Source: Dehalococcoides mccartyi | GTDB taxonomy: Bacteria; Chloroflexota; Dehalococcoidia; UBA2979 | DNA: 17,457 bases | Assembly (NCBI GenBank): GCA_945888895.1 | Contig: CAMDAY010000018.1 | Coordinates: 1 to 17,457 of the forward strand | Direction: 5' to 3' | Shown here: one piece after another, positions 1-6,757 of the stretch | Layout of the letters: every line of letters begins with the position of its first letter | How positions within the stretch are numbered: the first letter of the stretch is position 1 | Notes under the pieces: model-generated | What the model was told of the DNA's origin: nothing | What the model saw: the letters and a program-made list of their open reading frames with translations, nothing else | Database searches by the model: none | Position numbers and translations under genes: made by a program

Positions 1-52
1 CGCGGGCATCCTCGACGCCCCAGTTGTTCGGGACCGTCACGCCGACCTTCAT
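1..52 (-). CDS. Luciferase-like (LLM class) flavin/F420-dependent oxidoreductase, N-terminus only
   Basis: Only the first 17 codons lie in the window. Read on the minus strand they give MKVGVTVPNNWGVEDAR. A start of this form, with a short beta strand followed by a PNNWG-type turn, is typical of LLM-class oxidoreductases, which are TIM-barrel enzymes using FMN or coenzyme F420. AGG of an AGGCTGAG stretch lies just before the ATG and could act as ribosome binding site. The gene is divergent from the kinase fusion at 251. The family call rests on very few residues, so the substrate and cofactor cannot be given. Confidence 0.5.
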   Translation of the reverse strand, partial: MKVGVTVPNNWGVEDAR

Positions 53-162
53 CTCAGCCTCGTCTCTGTCTGCTCACCCGGTGCGCGAGCATCGTAACGG
101 GATGCCCTCGCGGAGTGCCTTGCTGGCGAGGAGCACACCGCTGCCCCGCGAGGCGGAATCAC

Positions 163-199
163 CCCCACCCCTACCCTCCCCCATCAAGGGGGAGGGGGC
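163..199. repeat. GC-rich palindromic intergenic element, copy A
   Basis: A perfect hairpin with 9-base arms CCCTCCCCC (174-182) and GGGGGAGGG (188-196) around the loop ATCAA, flanked by more C-rich and G-rich sequence. It lies between two divergent genes. The same style of element (C-rich arm, short loop, G-rich arm) recurs near 6215-6362, 11113-11191 and 13871-13948, so it is probably a dispersed genomic repeat and not a gene-specific site. No coding function is visible. Confidence 0.55.
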
Positions 200-215
200 A
201 GAACCTAGGCGCGGC

Positions 216-244
216 TTGCCCTCGTGCCGCGCCCTCCGTACCGT
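216..244 (+). promoter_or_regulatory. Candidate promoter of the APH/kinase fusion gene
   Basis: TTGCCC (216-221), a 17-base spacer and TACCGT (239-244). Only six bases separate the -10 box from the ATG at 251, so transcription would begin at or very near the start codon, giving a leaderless message. No ribosome binding site precedes the ATG, which agrees. Similar boxes occur before the genes at 8186 and 15427. In GC-rich DNA such matches arise by chance, so confidence is moderate. Confidence 0.35.
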
Positions 245-250
245 CGCCGT

Positions 251-1867
251 ATGAGTGACGAAGACGCCCGCAACGCCCTGCCCGCCTATGTTCGAGGACT
301 CCTCTATCCCTCCGCGTACCCGACACCGCCTGCCGAGGTGACCCTCGTGCAGACGCACATCTCGTACGTGTTCCTCGCGGGGGACGTCGTCTACAAGACG
401 AAGAAGCCGGTGGACTTCGGGTTCATCGAGCAGCTCACGGTCGAGCGCCGCCATACGTTCTGCGACGCCGAGGTGCGCCTGAACCGCCGCCTCGCGCCGG
501 ACGTGTACCTCGACGTGGTGCCCGTCGTGCAGCGCGCTGACGGCACGTTCGCCGTCGATGTGCCCGATGGCACGGGCGAGGTCGTCGAGTGGGCCGTGAA
601 AATGCGCCGCCTGCCTGAAGACCGGACGCTCGACCGGCTGCTGGACGCACGCGCTGAGCCGCCCGACGTCCTCGAGCGGCTGGTCGCGAAGCTGGTGCCG
701 TTCCACGAGGCGGCCGACGTGGTGCCGAACGACCCGTCGTTCGCGGGAGCGCCTGCGGAGCGTGCGTGGTGGACACGCGAGTACAGCGAGGCCGAGGGCT
801 ACATCGGCTCCACGTGGACGCCCGAGGATGCCGCCGGGACGAAGGCGTTCGTCGACGCGATGATCGGGCGGGAGTCCGCGCTCTTCGACGAACGGCTGGC
901 GCAGGGCCGGGTCATCGACGGCCACGGCGACATCCACGCGAAGCACGTCTACGTGCTCGGCCCCCGGCCCGAGGATCTCGTGATCGTGGACTGCATCGAG
1001 TTCACGGAGTGGTTCCAACTCCGCTACGCGGACGTGAACAACGACATCGCATTCCTGGCGATGGACCTCGAGGCGCGTGGTCGCGCGGAGATGGGCGACG
1101 AGTTCGCCGGTCGCTACCTCGCCGCGACAGCGGACGAGACGTTCGGCGTGGTGCACCCGCTGCACCGCACGTTCCGCGCCTTCGTGCGCGGCAAGGTGGA
1201 GTCGATCGGCGCGCACGCGATGGAGATCCCTGCCGATGTGCGTGCGGGCCTCGCCGCCTCGGCCGCTGCGTACTTCCGCCTCGCCGCCGACTACCGCACG
1301 AGGTGTGCTGCGCCGTCGATCGTGGTGATGTGCGGCGCGTCCGGCACCGGCAAGTCGCTGGTCGGCGCGACGCTCGCGACGCGCATCGGCGCGGCCTACG
1401 TCTCCTCGGACGCGATCCGCAAAGAGCTCGCGGGCATCGACATGCACGCGCGCGGCGCAGCCGCCTTCCGCGAGGGCATCTACTCAGCCGAAATGACCGA
1501 GCAGGTGTACGAGGAGATGCGAAAGCGCGCCGCGCACCACATCGCCCTCGGCCGCCCGGTCGTCCTTGACGCCACGCACGCACAGGCCAGCCAGCGGCGC
1601 GCCGCCGTCGAGGTGGCGAAGGCGGCGGGCGTGCCGGCGCTGATCGTCGAACTGCGTCTCACGGACGATGCGGCCCTCGCACGCATCGTGAACCGCGAGC
1701 ACGACCCACTCCGCACCTCAGACGCGGACACCGAGGTCTACCGCCGCCAGATCGAGTCCTTCGAACCGGTCTCGCCGGCAGAGGGTGCCCGGCTCGGCCT
1801 CGACTCGTCGCAGCCGCCGGGGGCGATCGCCGCGGAGATCGCGGACGCGCTGCCGAAGCGCGGCTAG
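251..1867 (+). CDS. Bifunctional APH-like / P-loop kinase protein (COG2187 + COG0645 type)
   Basis: 538 residues. The N-terminal part (about 30-330) resembles aminoglycoside-phosphotransferase-like kinases. It has a catalytic-loop-like HGDIHAKH at 225-232 with Asp227, followed by IVDCIEF with a metal-binding-type Asp247. The C-terminal part is a small P-loop kinase domain with Walker A GASGTGKS at 362-369 and, further on, VVLDATHA. Fusions of these two domains are common in bacteria and usually annotated as AAA-family ATPase or aminoglycoside phosphotransferase; the true substrate is unknown and antibiotic resistance should not be assumed. The ATG at 251 is chosen over the in-frame GTG at 224 because the candidate promoter overlaps 224 and family similarity begins just after 251. 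The gene stands alone, divergent from the LLM oxidoreductase. Confidence 0.85.
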   Translation: MSDEDARNALPAYVRGLLYPSAYPTPPAEVTLVQTHISYVFLAGDVVYKTKKPVDFGFIEQLTVERRHTFCDAEVRLNRRLAPDVYLDVVPVVQRADGTFAVDVPDGTGEVVEWAVKMRRLPEDRTLDRLLDARAEPPDVLERLVAKLVPFHEAADVVPNDPSFAGAPAERAWWTREYSEAEGYIGSTWTPEDAAGTKAFVDAMIGRESALFDERLAQGRVIDGHGDIHAKHVYVLGPRPEDLVIVDCIEFTEWFQLRYADVNNDIAFLAMDLEARGRAEMGDEFAGRYLAATADETFGVVHPLHRTFRAFVRGKVESIGAHAMEIPADVRAGLAASAAAYFRLAADYRTRCAAPSIVVMCGASGTGKSLVGATLATRIGAAYVSSDAIRKELAGIDMHARGAAAFREGIYSAEMTEQVYEEMRKRAAHHIALGRPVVLDATHAQASQRRAAVEVAKAAGVPALIVELRLTDDAALARIVNREHDPLRTSDADTEVYRRQIESFEPVSPAEGARLGLDSSQPPGAIAAEIADALPKRG

Positions 1868-2289
1868 GGCGCTCCGCAACCCTCGCGTCCTGCGAGTGTC
1901 ATCGAGGCGACGGTCTCGCAACGGCAAGGGGCACATTCTAGGAGCGAACGAACCGCGCGAAGCGGAACGTCGCTCGGATGGAGGTCGCCGTGGAGATGCT
2001 GAAGTGGATGTGGCGGGGCCTGGTCACGCGCCTGGGACTCATGGCGGGCGAGATCCCGCCCCCGCCTCACCGGCGCGACCCTGAGGTCTCCAGGCACTTC
2101 CAGCTTGAGCCGCTCGAGGAGCATGACCTGCCCCCGGTAGTCCCCCGGAGCGACCCTCGACTGGCTCCGCAGGCACACCCGCACCCATCGGAGCGCCGCC
2201 ACCCGCCGTAGGGCACCGAGGGGCGCTGTGGGGCGGTGACTGGGCAGGGGTGGACACCGATCGGGACGGCGTAGCACCATCCGACGGTG
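1868..2289 (+). other. 422-base gene-poor stretch before the ABC importer
   Basis: This stretch has no convincing long gene. It holds a weak hairpin just after the kinase stop (CTCGC 1882-1886 with GCGAG 1892-1896). A larger imperfect hairpin follows, with GAGCGA at 1942-1947 pairing TCGCTC at 1970-1975 and an inner CCGC/GCGG stem. One small ORF with a good ribosome binding site is listed separately. I looked for thiamine (TPP), FMN and cobalamin riboswitch cores ahead of the transporter and saw none. No substrate-binding-protein remnant is recognisable. Confidence 0.6.
1996..2211 (+). CDS. Possible small hypothetical protein
   Basis: 71 codons, starting MLKWMWRGLVTRLGLMAG and then becoming Pro/His/Arg-rich. 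The ATG at 1996 is preceded by GGAGGT (1980-1985) with a 10-base gap, a better ribosome binding site than most genes here. The N-terminus looks like a short amphipathic or membrane-associated helix. The second half looks like random GC-rich translation, so the frame may be broken or the ORF may be chance. No family is recognised. Confidence 0.22.
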   Translation: MLKWMWRGLVTRLGLMAGEIPPPPHRRDPEVSRHFQLEPLEEHDLPPVVPRSDPRLAPQAHPHPSERRHPP

Positions 2290-3906
2290 ATGAACCCGCC
2301 ACTCCCGGTCAAATCATTCTGGCGCTGGGGTATCGCCGCGCTTGTGCTGGTGATCCCCCTGCTCGCGTCCCCCCTGGTCTTGCTGGCGCTGGTGGCGATC
2401 GCGCCCGAGAAGATCCTCGACTTCGCCGCAGTCGCTCAGGTGATCCGCGACCCGGCGAACCTGGAACTCGCCCGGTTCACGCTGGTACAGGCGGAGGCCT
2501 CCACCGTGCTCGCGCTGGCCGTCGGGCTACCGGCGGCGCACGTGGTGGCGCACGTCCGCTTTCCAGGCCGACGGATCCTCCGCGGGCTGCTGACGGTACC
2601 GATCGTGCTCCCGCCGCTCGTCGTCGCCCTCGGCTTTCGAGAACTCCTGATCGTCGCGGGGCGCGAGGAAACGGGCAGCGCGCCGATCCTGCTCGCGCAC
2701 ACCTGCTTCGGCGTGGCGATCGTCGTGCGCGTGGTCGCCGGGGCGTGGGCGCACCTCGACCCCCGGCACGAGGAGGCCGCGCGGATGCTGGGCGCGAGCC
2801 GCCTGCACGCCTTCGCCTCAATCACGTTGCCCGCGCTGCTCCCCGCCCTGCTATCGGCGATCGCCCTCGTGTTCGCCTTCGCGTTCACGTCGTTCGGGGT
2901 GGTGCTCGTCCTCGGCGGCGGTAAAGACACGATCGAGATGGCGGTGTACCGCATCGCCCTGGATCCGGAGAGCGCGCCGATCGCCGCGACGCTTGGGCTG
3001 CTGCAGCTGCTGATCACCATCCCGTTGCTCGCGCTGTACGCGGGCTCGCAGCGGTACCTCACGGCGCGCGCCCGGGTGACGCTCACCCCCGGACGCTCGC
3101 TGCGCCAGACATCGTGGCGTGAACGGATCGTCGTCCTGCTGGTGCTCGTCGCGGCAGGCATCCTCGTCATCGCGCCGATCGCAGCGGTGATCCGCGGGGC
3201 CATCACGATCAACGGCACGCTGACCACCGCGTACTTCGACGCGCTCATGGTCCCGGATGCGGACGGGCGACTGCCGATCGGCGCGCTGCGCTGGAGCATC
3301 CTGATTGCCGCGGGGTCGGCCATCCCGGGCACGTTCGTGGGCGCGATGCTCGGCATCGCGGTGGCACGCGCGCGACGCGGCGGGACCGCCGTCCTCGCCG
3401 CGCTGTACCTGCTGCCGCTCGCGCTGCCGACGGTCACGATCGCGTTCGCGTACCTGATCACGTGGCAGAACGACGCGCCGTACAGCGTGCCGCAGGCCTA
3501 CGCGATCCTGCTTGCGGCACACGCAATGATCGTCGCTCCGTTCGCCCTCCGCGCCGTCGTCGGCCCGGCGCGCGCTGCCGATCCTCGCGAGCGCGAGGCG
3601 GCCACCGTCCTCGGCGCGTCCAGTGGCCGCGCGTGGCGCGTGATCGAGTGGCCGCTGGTGCGCCGCGCGATGGTGTACGGCGGCGCACTGGCGTTCGCGA
3701 TGTCGCTGGGCGAGACCGGCGCCACGTTGCTGCTCGCACGCCCGGAGTTCTCGTCGATCCCGATCCTGATTGCGCGGGCGCTGGGCGATCCGAGCACGGA
3801 GGCGCTGGGTGCCGTGTTGGCGCTGGGGACAATGCTGCTGGCCCTCGCCGTGGTAGCGTTCGTAATCATCGAACGACTGCGACCACGCGACGTGGGCGAG
3901 TTCTAG
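2290..3906 (+). CDS. ABC importer permease with two fused BPD_transp_1 domains (ThiP/FbpB-like)
   Basis: 538 residues, about twelve hydrophobic segments, organised as two homologous halves. Each half has the cytoplasmic EAA loop that docks on the ATPase: EEAARMLGAS at 161-170 and EREAATVLGAS at 434-444. This layout is that of the inner-membrane permease of thiamine (ThiP) and ferric-iron (FbpB) type importers; sequence alone does not decide between these substrates. The start could be GTG 2287 or ATG 2290; the ATG is preferred. The ATPase gene begins 8 bases after the stop, so they form an operon. No substrate-binding protein gene is found within the window on either side, which is unusual for such an importer. 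Confidence 0.82.
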   Translation: MNPPLPVKSFWRWGIAALVLVIPLLASPLVLLALVAIAPEKILDFAAVAQVIRDPANLELARFTLVQAEASTVLALAVGLPAAHVVAHVRFPGRRILRGLLTVPIVLPPLVVALGFRELLIVAGREETGSAPILLAHTCFGVAIVVRVVAGAWAHLDPRHEEAARMLGASRLHAFASITLPALLPALLSAIALVFAFAFTSFGVVLVLGGGKDTIEMAVYRIALDPESAPIAATLGLLQLLITIPLLALYAGSQRYLTARARVTLTPGRSLRQTSWRERIVVLLVLVAAGILVIAPIAAVIRGAITINGTLTTAYFDALMVPDADGRLPIGALRWSILIAAGSAIPGTFVGAMLGIAVARARRGGTAVLAALYLLPLALPTVTIAFAYLITWQNDAPYSVPQAYAILLAAHAMIVAPFALRAVVGPARAADPREREAATVLGASSGRAWRVIEWPLVRRAMVYGGALAFAMSLGETGATLLLARPEFSSIPILIARALGDPSTEALGAVLALGTMLLALAVVAFVIIERLRPRDVGEF

Positions 3907-3914
3907 GGGACGGC

Positions 3915-5542
3915 GTGGCGACACTGGAAGTCCGCTCCCTCTCGCGTGTCGAGCCCGGCGAACCGCACGGGTTGTCGGATATCTCCCTCACGGTCCGGGA
4001 AGGCCGCGTCTGTGCAGTGATCGGCCCCGTGCACGCCGGGAAGACCTGACTCCTGCGCGCGATCGCAGGCCTCGATGTCGCGGACTCCGGCGACGTGCTC
4101 CTCGACGACGTGTCGATCGCCACGTTGCCGCCCCACCGCCGCACCGTGGGATTGATGTTCCAGGATCTCGCGCTGTTCCCACGGATGTCGATCCGCGAGA
4201 ACATCGCCTTCGGACTGCGGATGGTCGGCTGGCCGCGCGCAGAGCGTGAGCAGCGTGTAGACGACCTGCTCGAGGTCGTCGGGCTCACCGACCGGAGCCT
4301 CCGTCCGGTCGACCAGTTGTCGGGCGGCGAGCAGCAGCGCGTCGCCCTCGCGCGGACGCTCGCCCCGCAACCTTCCGTCCTGCTCCTGGACGAGCCGCTG
4401 GGCGCCATCGACGAGGTGCAGAAGGCGGTGCTCCGCCAGGAGCTGCGCAGGATCCTCGGCGCGCTCGACACCACGACGGTCATCGCCAGCCACGACCTGC
4501 GCGACGCGGTCGCGCTGGCGGATGACCTCATCGTCATGATCGACGGACGCATCGCGCAGGCCGGGCCGATCGGCGTCGTCCTCGGCGAGCCGAACAGCGT
4601 CGCCGTCGCGGACGTCGCGGGCTACGTCACCGTCGCGCTTGGCCCGGTCCGGCGCGGCCGCGTCGAGGAGGCCGGTGTGGGCGCGCTGGGCGTGCCGGGA
4701 CTGATGGAGACGGACCTCGCGCGCGTGATGGCGCACCCGGCTCGCTGCTCGCGGTGCCCGCGGACAGCGGGCTCGGATTGGGGATCGCGGGGCTCGTGGT
4801 GCAGGCGCGCCCGCAGGGCCCTGCGTGGGTCGTGGACCTCGCCGTGGGCGGCCGGCTGATCGAGGCACGCTGGGAGTGGGACCTCGTCGCCCCGAGAGTC
4901 GGCACCCGACTCGCAATCGCCGCACGCCCTGGCACGCTCCGCGTCTTCGATGTCAGCCCCTTCAACACGCCGACGCCGACGCTGCCGGGCCCGGAGATCT
5001 GGGCGTCTCCCGACGTGCCCTCACCCGCCGCACCCCCGGTCGCGAGCCCGCCCGTCGAGGACGCTTCCAGTAGCGAGCCGCCGAGTCCGTCGGCTCCGCT
5101 CGGCGTCCCCGCGAGCGCGACGCCCCCTGCGTCGACGCGGCCGCTTCGCCCTGCGAACACCCCGATGCCCATGCCACTGCGCCCGGCCATCCCCAGGTTC
5201 ACCGCCACCGTCGCGCAGAACCCGGATGCGGAGCAGTTCGCCCGTCCGACGACCTCCGCAGCGTCCGACTCCGCGACCGTCGCCGCGTCCATCGCGCGGC
5301 CAGAGGCAACCCAGCCGGCCACCGCGCCAGCCGTCACGGACACTGCGCCGCCCCCCGTTGAACCTTCGACACCGCCGGCCCCGGACCCCACGCCGCCGCC
5401 GTCGGCGATCCCGCCGCGCTCCGGGACCGCACCCGCGCCGAGTCCACCGAAGACCGTGCGCACGCCTCGCCCGGCGGAGCGGACGGCGGCGCCGCCGGGC
5501 AGCACCCGGGATCAGCATCACCGCGAGATGCCGCTGCACTAG
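3915..5542 (+). pseudogene. ABC transporter ATPase (ThiQ/FbpC/PotA-like, with TOBE domain), disrupted by a stop and a frameshift
   Basis: GTG at 3915 follows AGGGGA and begins VATLEVRSLS. Walker A reads GPVHAGKT (residues 37-44), then codon 45 is TGA (4047-4049), after which the same frame continues LLRAIAGLD. All other ATPase motifs follow: Q-loop MFQDLALFP, signature LSGGEQQRVALAR, Walker B SVLLLDEPLGAID and H-loop IASHDL. Near 4738-4745 the frame changes: the first frame degenerates after RVMAHP, and the next frame resumes with SLLAVPADSGLGLGIAG, a TOBE-like region ending near RPGTLRVFD. The locus is 1628 bases, one short of a multiple of three, consistent with a single lost base. About 190 further residues form a Pro/Ala/Ser/Thr-rich tail to the TAG at 5540-5542. 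The lesions may be a real decayed gene or sequencing errors. A normal product would energise the upstream permease. Confidence 0.8.
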
Positions 5543-5559
5543 CGCGTCTGGCGAGCCCC

Positions 5560-5589
5560 TCGACGGGTGGGAAACGGCGCGAGTAGGCT
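5560..5589 (+). promoter_or_regulatory. Weak candidate promoter of the GAF protein gene
   Basis: TAGGCT at 5584-5589 ends nine bases before the ATG at 5599 and matches the -10 box before the aminotransferase gene at 15427. The -35 region is poor: TCGACG at 5560-5565 with an 18-base spacer. If used, the message would be leaderless or nearly so. Confidence 0.25.
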
Positions 5590-5598
5590 GAGATCGCG

Positions 5599-6129
5599 AT
5601 GAGCATCCCGTCCCTCAACTACCTCATTCACCGCGATCCACAGCGACGCGCGTTTCGCGCGCTCGCGCGCCGGCTGGCGAAGCTGCCCGCGCGCCGCACC
5701 CCGGACGCCTCGCTCCAGGTCGTCACCGACCTATCGCAAGAACTCACCCGCGCGCGGTACGCCGCCCTCGCGATCACGGACAGGCACGACCGCACAGAGG
5801 GCTTCTACACCGCGGGGGTGTCGAAGGAGGCGATGGAGCGGCTGCGCACACCACCACAGGGGCACGGGCCGCTGGGCTCACTGCGCTACGACGGCAAGCC
5901 GGTGCGCTTTGACGACGTCTCGCAGCACGCGAAAGCCTTCGGCTTCCCACCCTCGCACCCACCGATGCAGCGCCTGTGCGGCGTGGCGATCTGGGCGCAC
6001 GGCGAGGTGCGCGGCGCGCTGTACATCGCGGACCGCACCGACGGGAAGCCGTTCACCGAGCAGGACGAGCAGACGCTCACAACACTCGCAGAGCACGCCT
6101 CGCACGTCGTCGAGACGGAGTGGTACTAG
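5599..6129 (+). CDS. Single GAF-domain protein
   Basis: 176 residues, a basic N-terminal helix (about 1-35) followed by one GAF domain (about 36-175) and nothing else, so it lacks a kinase, cyclase or DNA-binding output domain. Family-like stretches are LGSLRYDGKPVRFDDVSQH, GFPPSHPPMQRLCGVAI, GALYIADRTDGKPFTEQDE and TLAEHASHVVE. The HPPM motif (His120) and a Tyr 22 residues later (Tyr142) match a pattern of the first GAF domain of the DosS/DosT oxygen-sensing kinases, in which I recall the corresponding His binding heme. Many GAF domains with similar sequence bind no heme, so the ligand is open. The gene follows the ABC ATPase on the same strand and ends in a hairpin shared with the opposing gene. 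Confidence 0.75.
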   Translation: MSIPSLNYLIHRDPQRRAFRALARRLAKLPARRTPDASLQVVTDLSQELTRARYAALAITDRHDRTEGFYTAGVSKEAMERLRTPPQGHGPLGSLRYDGKPVRFDDVSQHAKAFGFPPSHPPMQRLCGVAIWAHGEVRGALYIADRTDGKPFTEQDEQTLTTLAEHASHVVETEWY

Positions 6130-6149
6130 CCTCGACGGGTCGAGGTTAG
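6126..6149. terminator. Bidirectional hairpin at the GAF / minus-strand gene junction
   Basis: Arms CTAGCCTCGAC (6126-6136) and GTCGAGGTTAG (6139-6149) pair over 11 positions, with one G-T pair and a 2-base centre. The stem contains the TAG stop of the GAF gene (6127-6129) and, on the other strand, the TAA stop of the next gene (6148-6146). There is no T tract, so termination efficiency is uncertain, but the position between converging genes suggests a shared terminator. Confidence 0.6.
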
Positions 6150-6733
6150 CCGGGCGCTCGAGGTACGCACGCAACCGCCAAGGTGAACGAGTAGGGCGCT
6201 GCGTGTCTGAGTGGGGCGGCCCATCCCCCTGCCCCCTTCCCGGGGCGGTCTCGGGGGAGCGCAGCACGCCTAGATCGACCTCTCAACTCTGGGAAGCTTC
6301 GAAGGGGCGAAGCCCCTTCGTCTTCAATCCCCCCTGCGCCGGGAGGGGCAGGGGGGGCCGCCTCGCTTGGATCGCCGACATCGCGCTCAACGCGACGATT
6401 CGCGCCGCCCAGGGCGTGCGGTAAGACCGACGTGGGGTTGCTGCGACGCACCGGAACGAGGTCGGCCTCCTCGAGCACCTGTTCGATCTGGGCGCGGAGG
6501 CCGGGGCCGACGCCGGACTGCTGGCACTGCGGGCAGTTGGGCTCGTCGGGTGCGCCGGTGTCGACGAGCGTCACGGTCACGCCACCCTCGTCGAGGCGGA
6601 TGCCGCAGATCGTGTCGACGAGGCGCGTGAAATAGCGACGCTCACCGCGCGGCTCCGCGTCGTGCAGGATCACCCAGTGCCAGTCGTCGCCGAAGTCGTC
6701 GAGGGCTTTGCCAACGAAGCGCATATCAGGCAT
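6146..6733 (-). CDS. Hypothetical protein with a CPQC motif; C-terminus encoded by a repeat element
   Basis: 195 residues, beginning MPDMRFVGKALDDFGDDWHW. GAGGGGAA lies just before the ATG at 6733 as a likely ribosome binding site. The first 120 or so residues look like a genuine compact protein, with an isolated Cys43 and a Cys-X2-Cys pair (CPQC, 67-70) that could bind metal if a partner pair exists. From about residue 124 the sequence becomes Ala/Pro/Gly/Arg-rich because the frame runs through the palindromic element at 6209-6362, ending in a stop inside the terminator hairpin. The gene starts 24 bases after the dienelactone hydrolase stop, so the two are probably cotranscribed. I recognise no family. 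Relatives would probably be shorter, near 120-130 residues. Confidence 0.55.
   Translation of the reverse strand: MPDMRFVGKALDDFGDDWHWVILHDAEPRGERRYFTRLVDTICGIRLDEGGVTVTLVDTGAPDEPNCPQCQQSGVGPGLRAQIEQVLEEADLVPVRRSNPTSVLPHALGGANRRVERDVGDPSEAAPPAPPGAGGIEDEGASPLRSFPELRGRSRRAALPRDRPGKGAGGWAAPLRHAAPYSFTLAVACVPRAPG
6209..6362. repeat. MITE-like palindromic element, copy B
   Basis: About 150 bases with imperfect terminal inverted repeats. The left arm (6215-6243) begins GGCGGCCCATCCCCCTGC; the complement of the right arm (6339-6362) begins GGCGGCCCCCCCTGCC. An internal perfect hairpin has 9-base arms CGAAGGGGC (6300-6308) and GCCCCTTCG (6312-6320). The first 31 bases (6209-6239) are identical to 13871-13901 in the same orientation. 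It has no transposase, so it is non-autonomous at best. It lies inside the 3' part of the minus-strand gene and is translated as that protein's tail. Confidence 0.65.
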
Positions 6734-6757
6734 CGGGTTCCCCTCGACGATCCGTGG

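Noticed and set aside
74..1447. 457-codon minus-strand ORF opposite the APH/kinase fusion
   Set aside because: It is Arg/His-rich without motifs and runs through the repeat element; the plus strand has clear kinase motifs.
2200..2289. TPP or FMN riboswitch ahead of the importer
   Set aside because: The stretch around 2240-2275 faintly recalls an FMN element, but the conserved cores and helices of both classes are absent.
4047..4075. Selenocysteine or UGA recoding at the ATPase TGA, helped by the small CCTGCG/CGCAGG hairpin just after it
   Set aside because: The hairpin follows from codons for the conserved LLRAIAG segment, the family has Ser/Thr and not Cys at this site, TGA ends other genes here (14528-15298 and 15427-16656), and a separate frameshift exists in the same gene.
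4627..5505. Long minus-strand Gly/Ala/Val-rich ORF resembling a PE_PGRS-like protein
   Set aside because: It is the complement of the Pro/Ala-rich plus-strand tail. The plus frame continues from a recognisable TOBE domain with G/C third positions, and the minus ORF has no recognisable domain or ribosome binding site.
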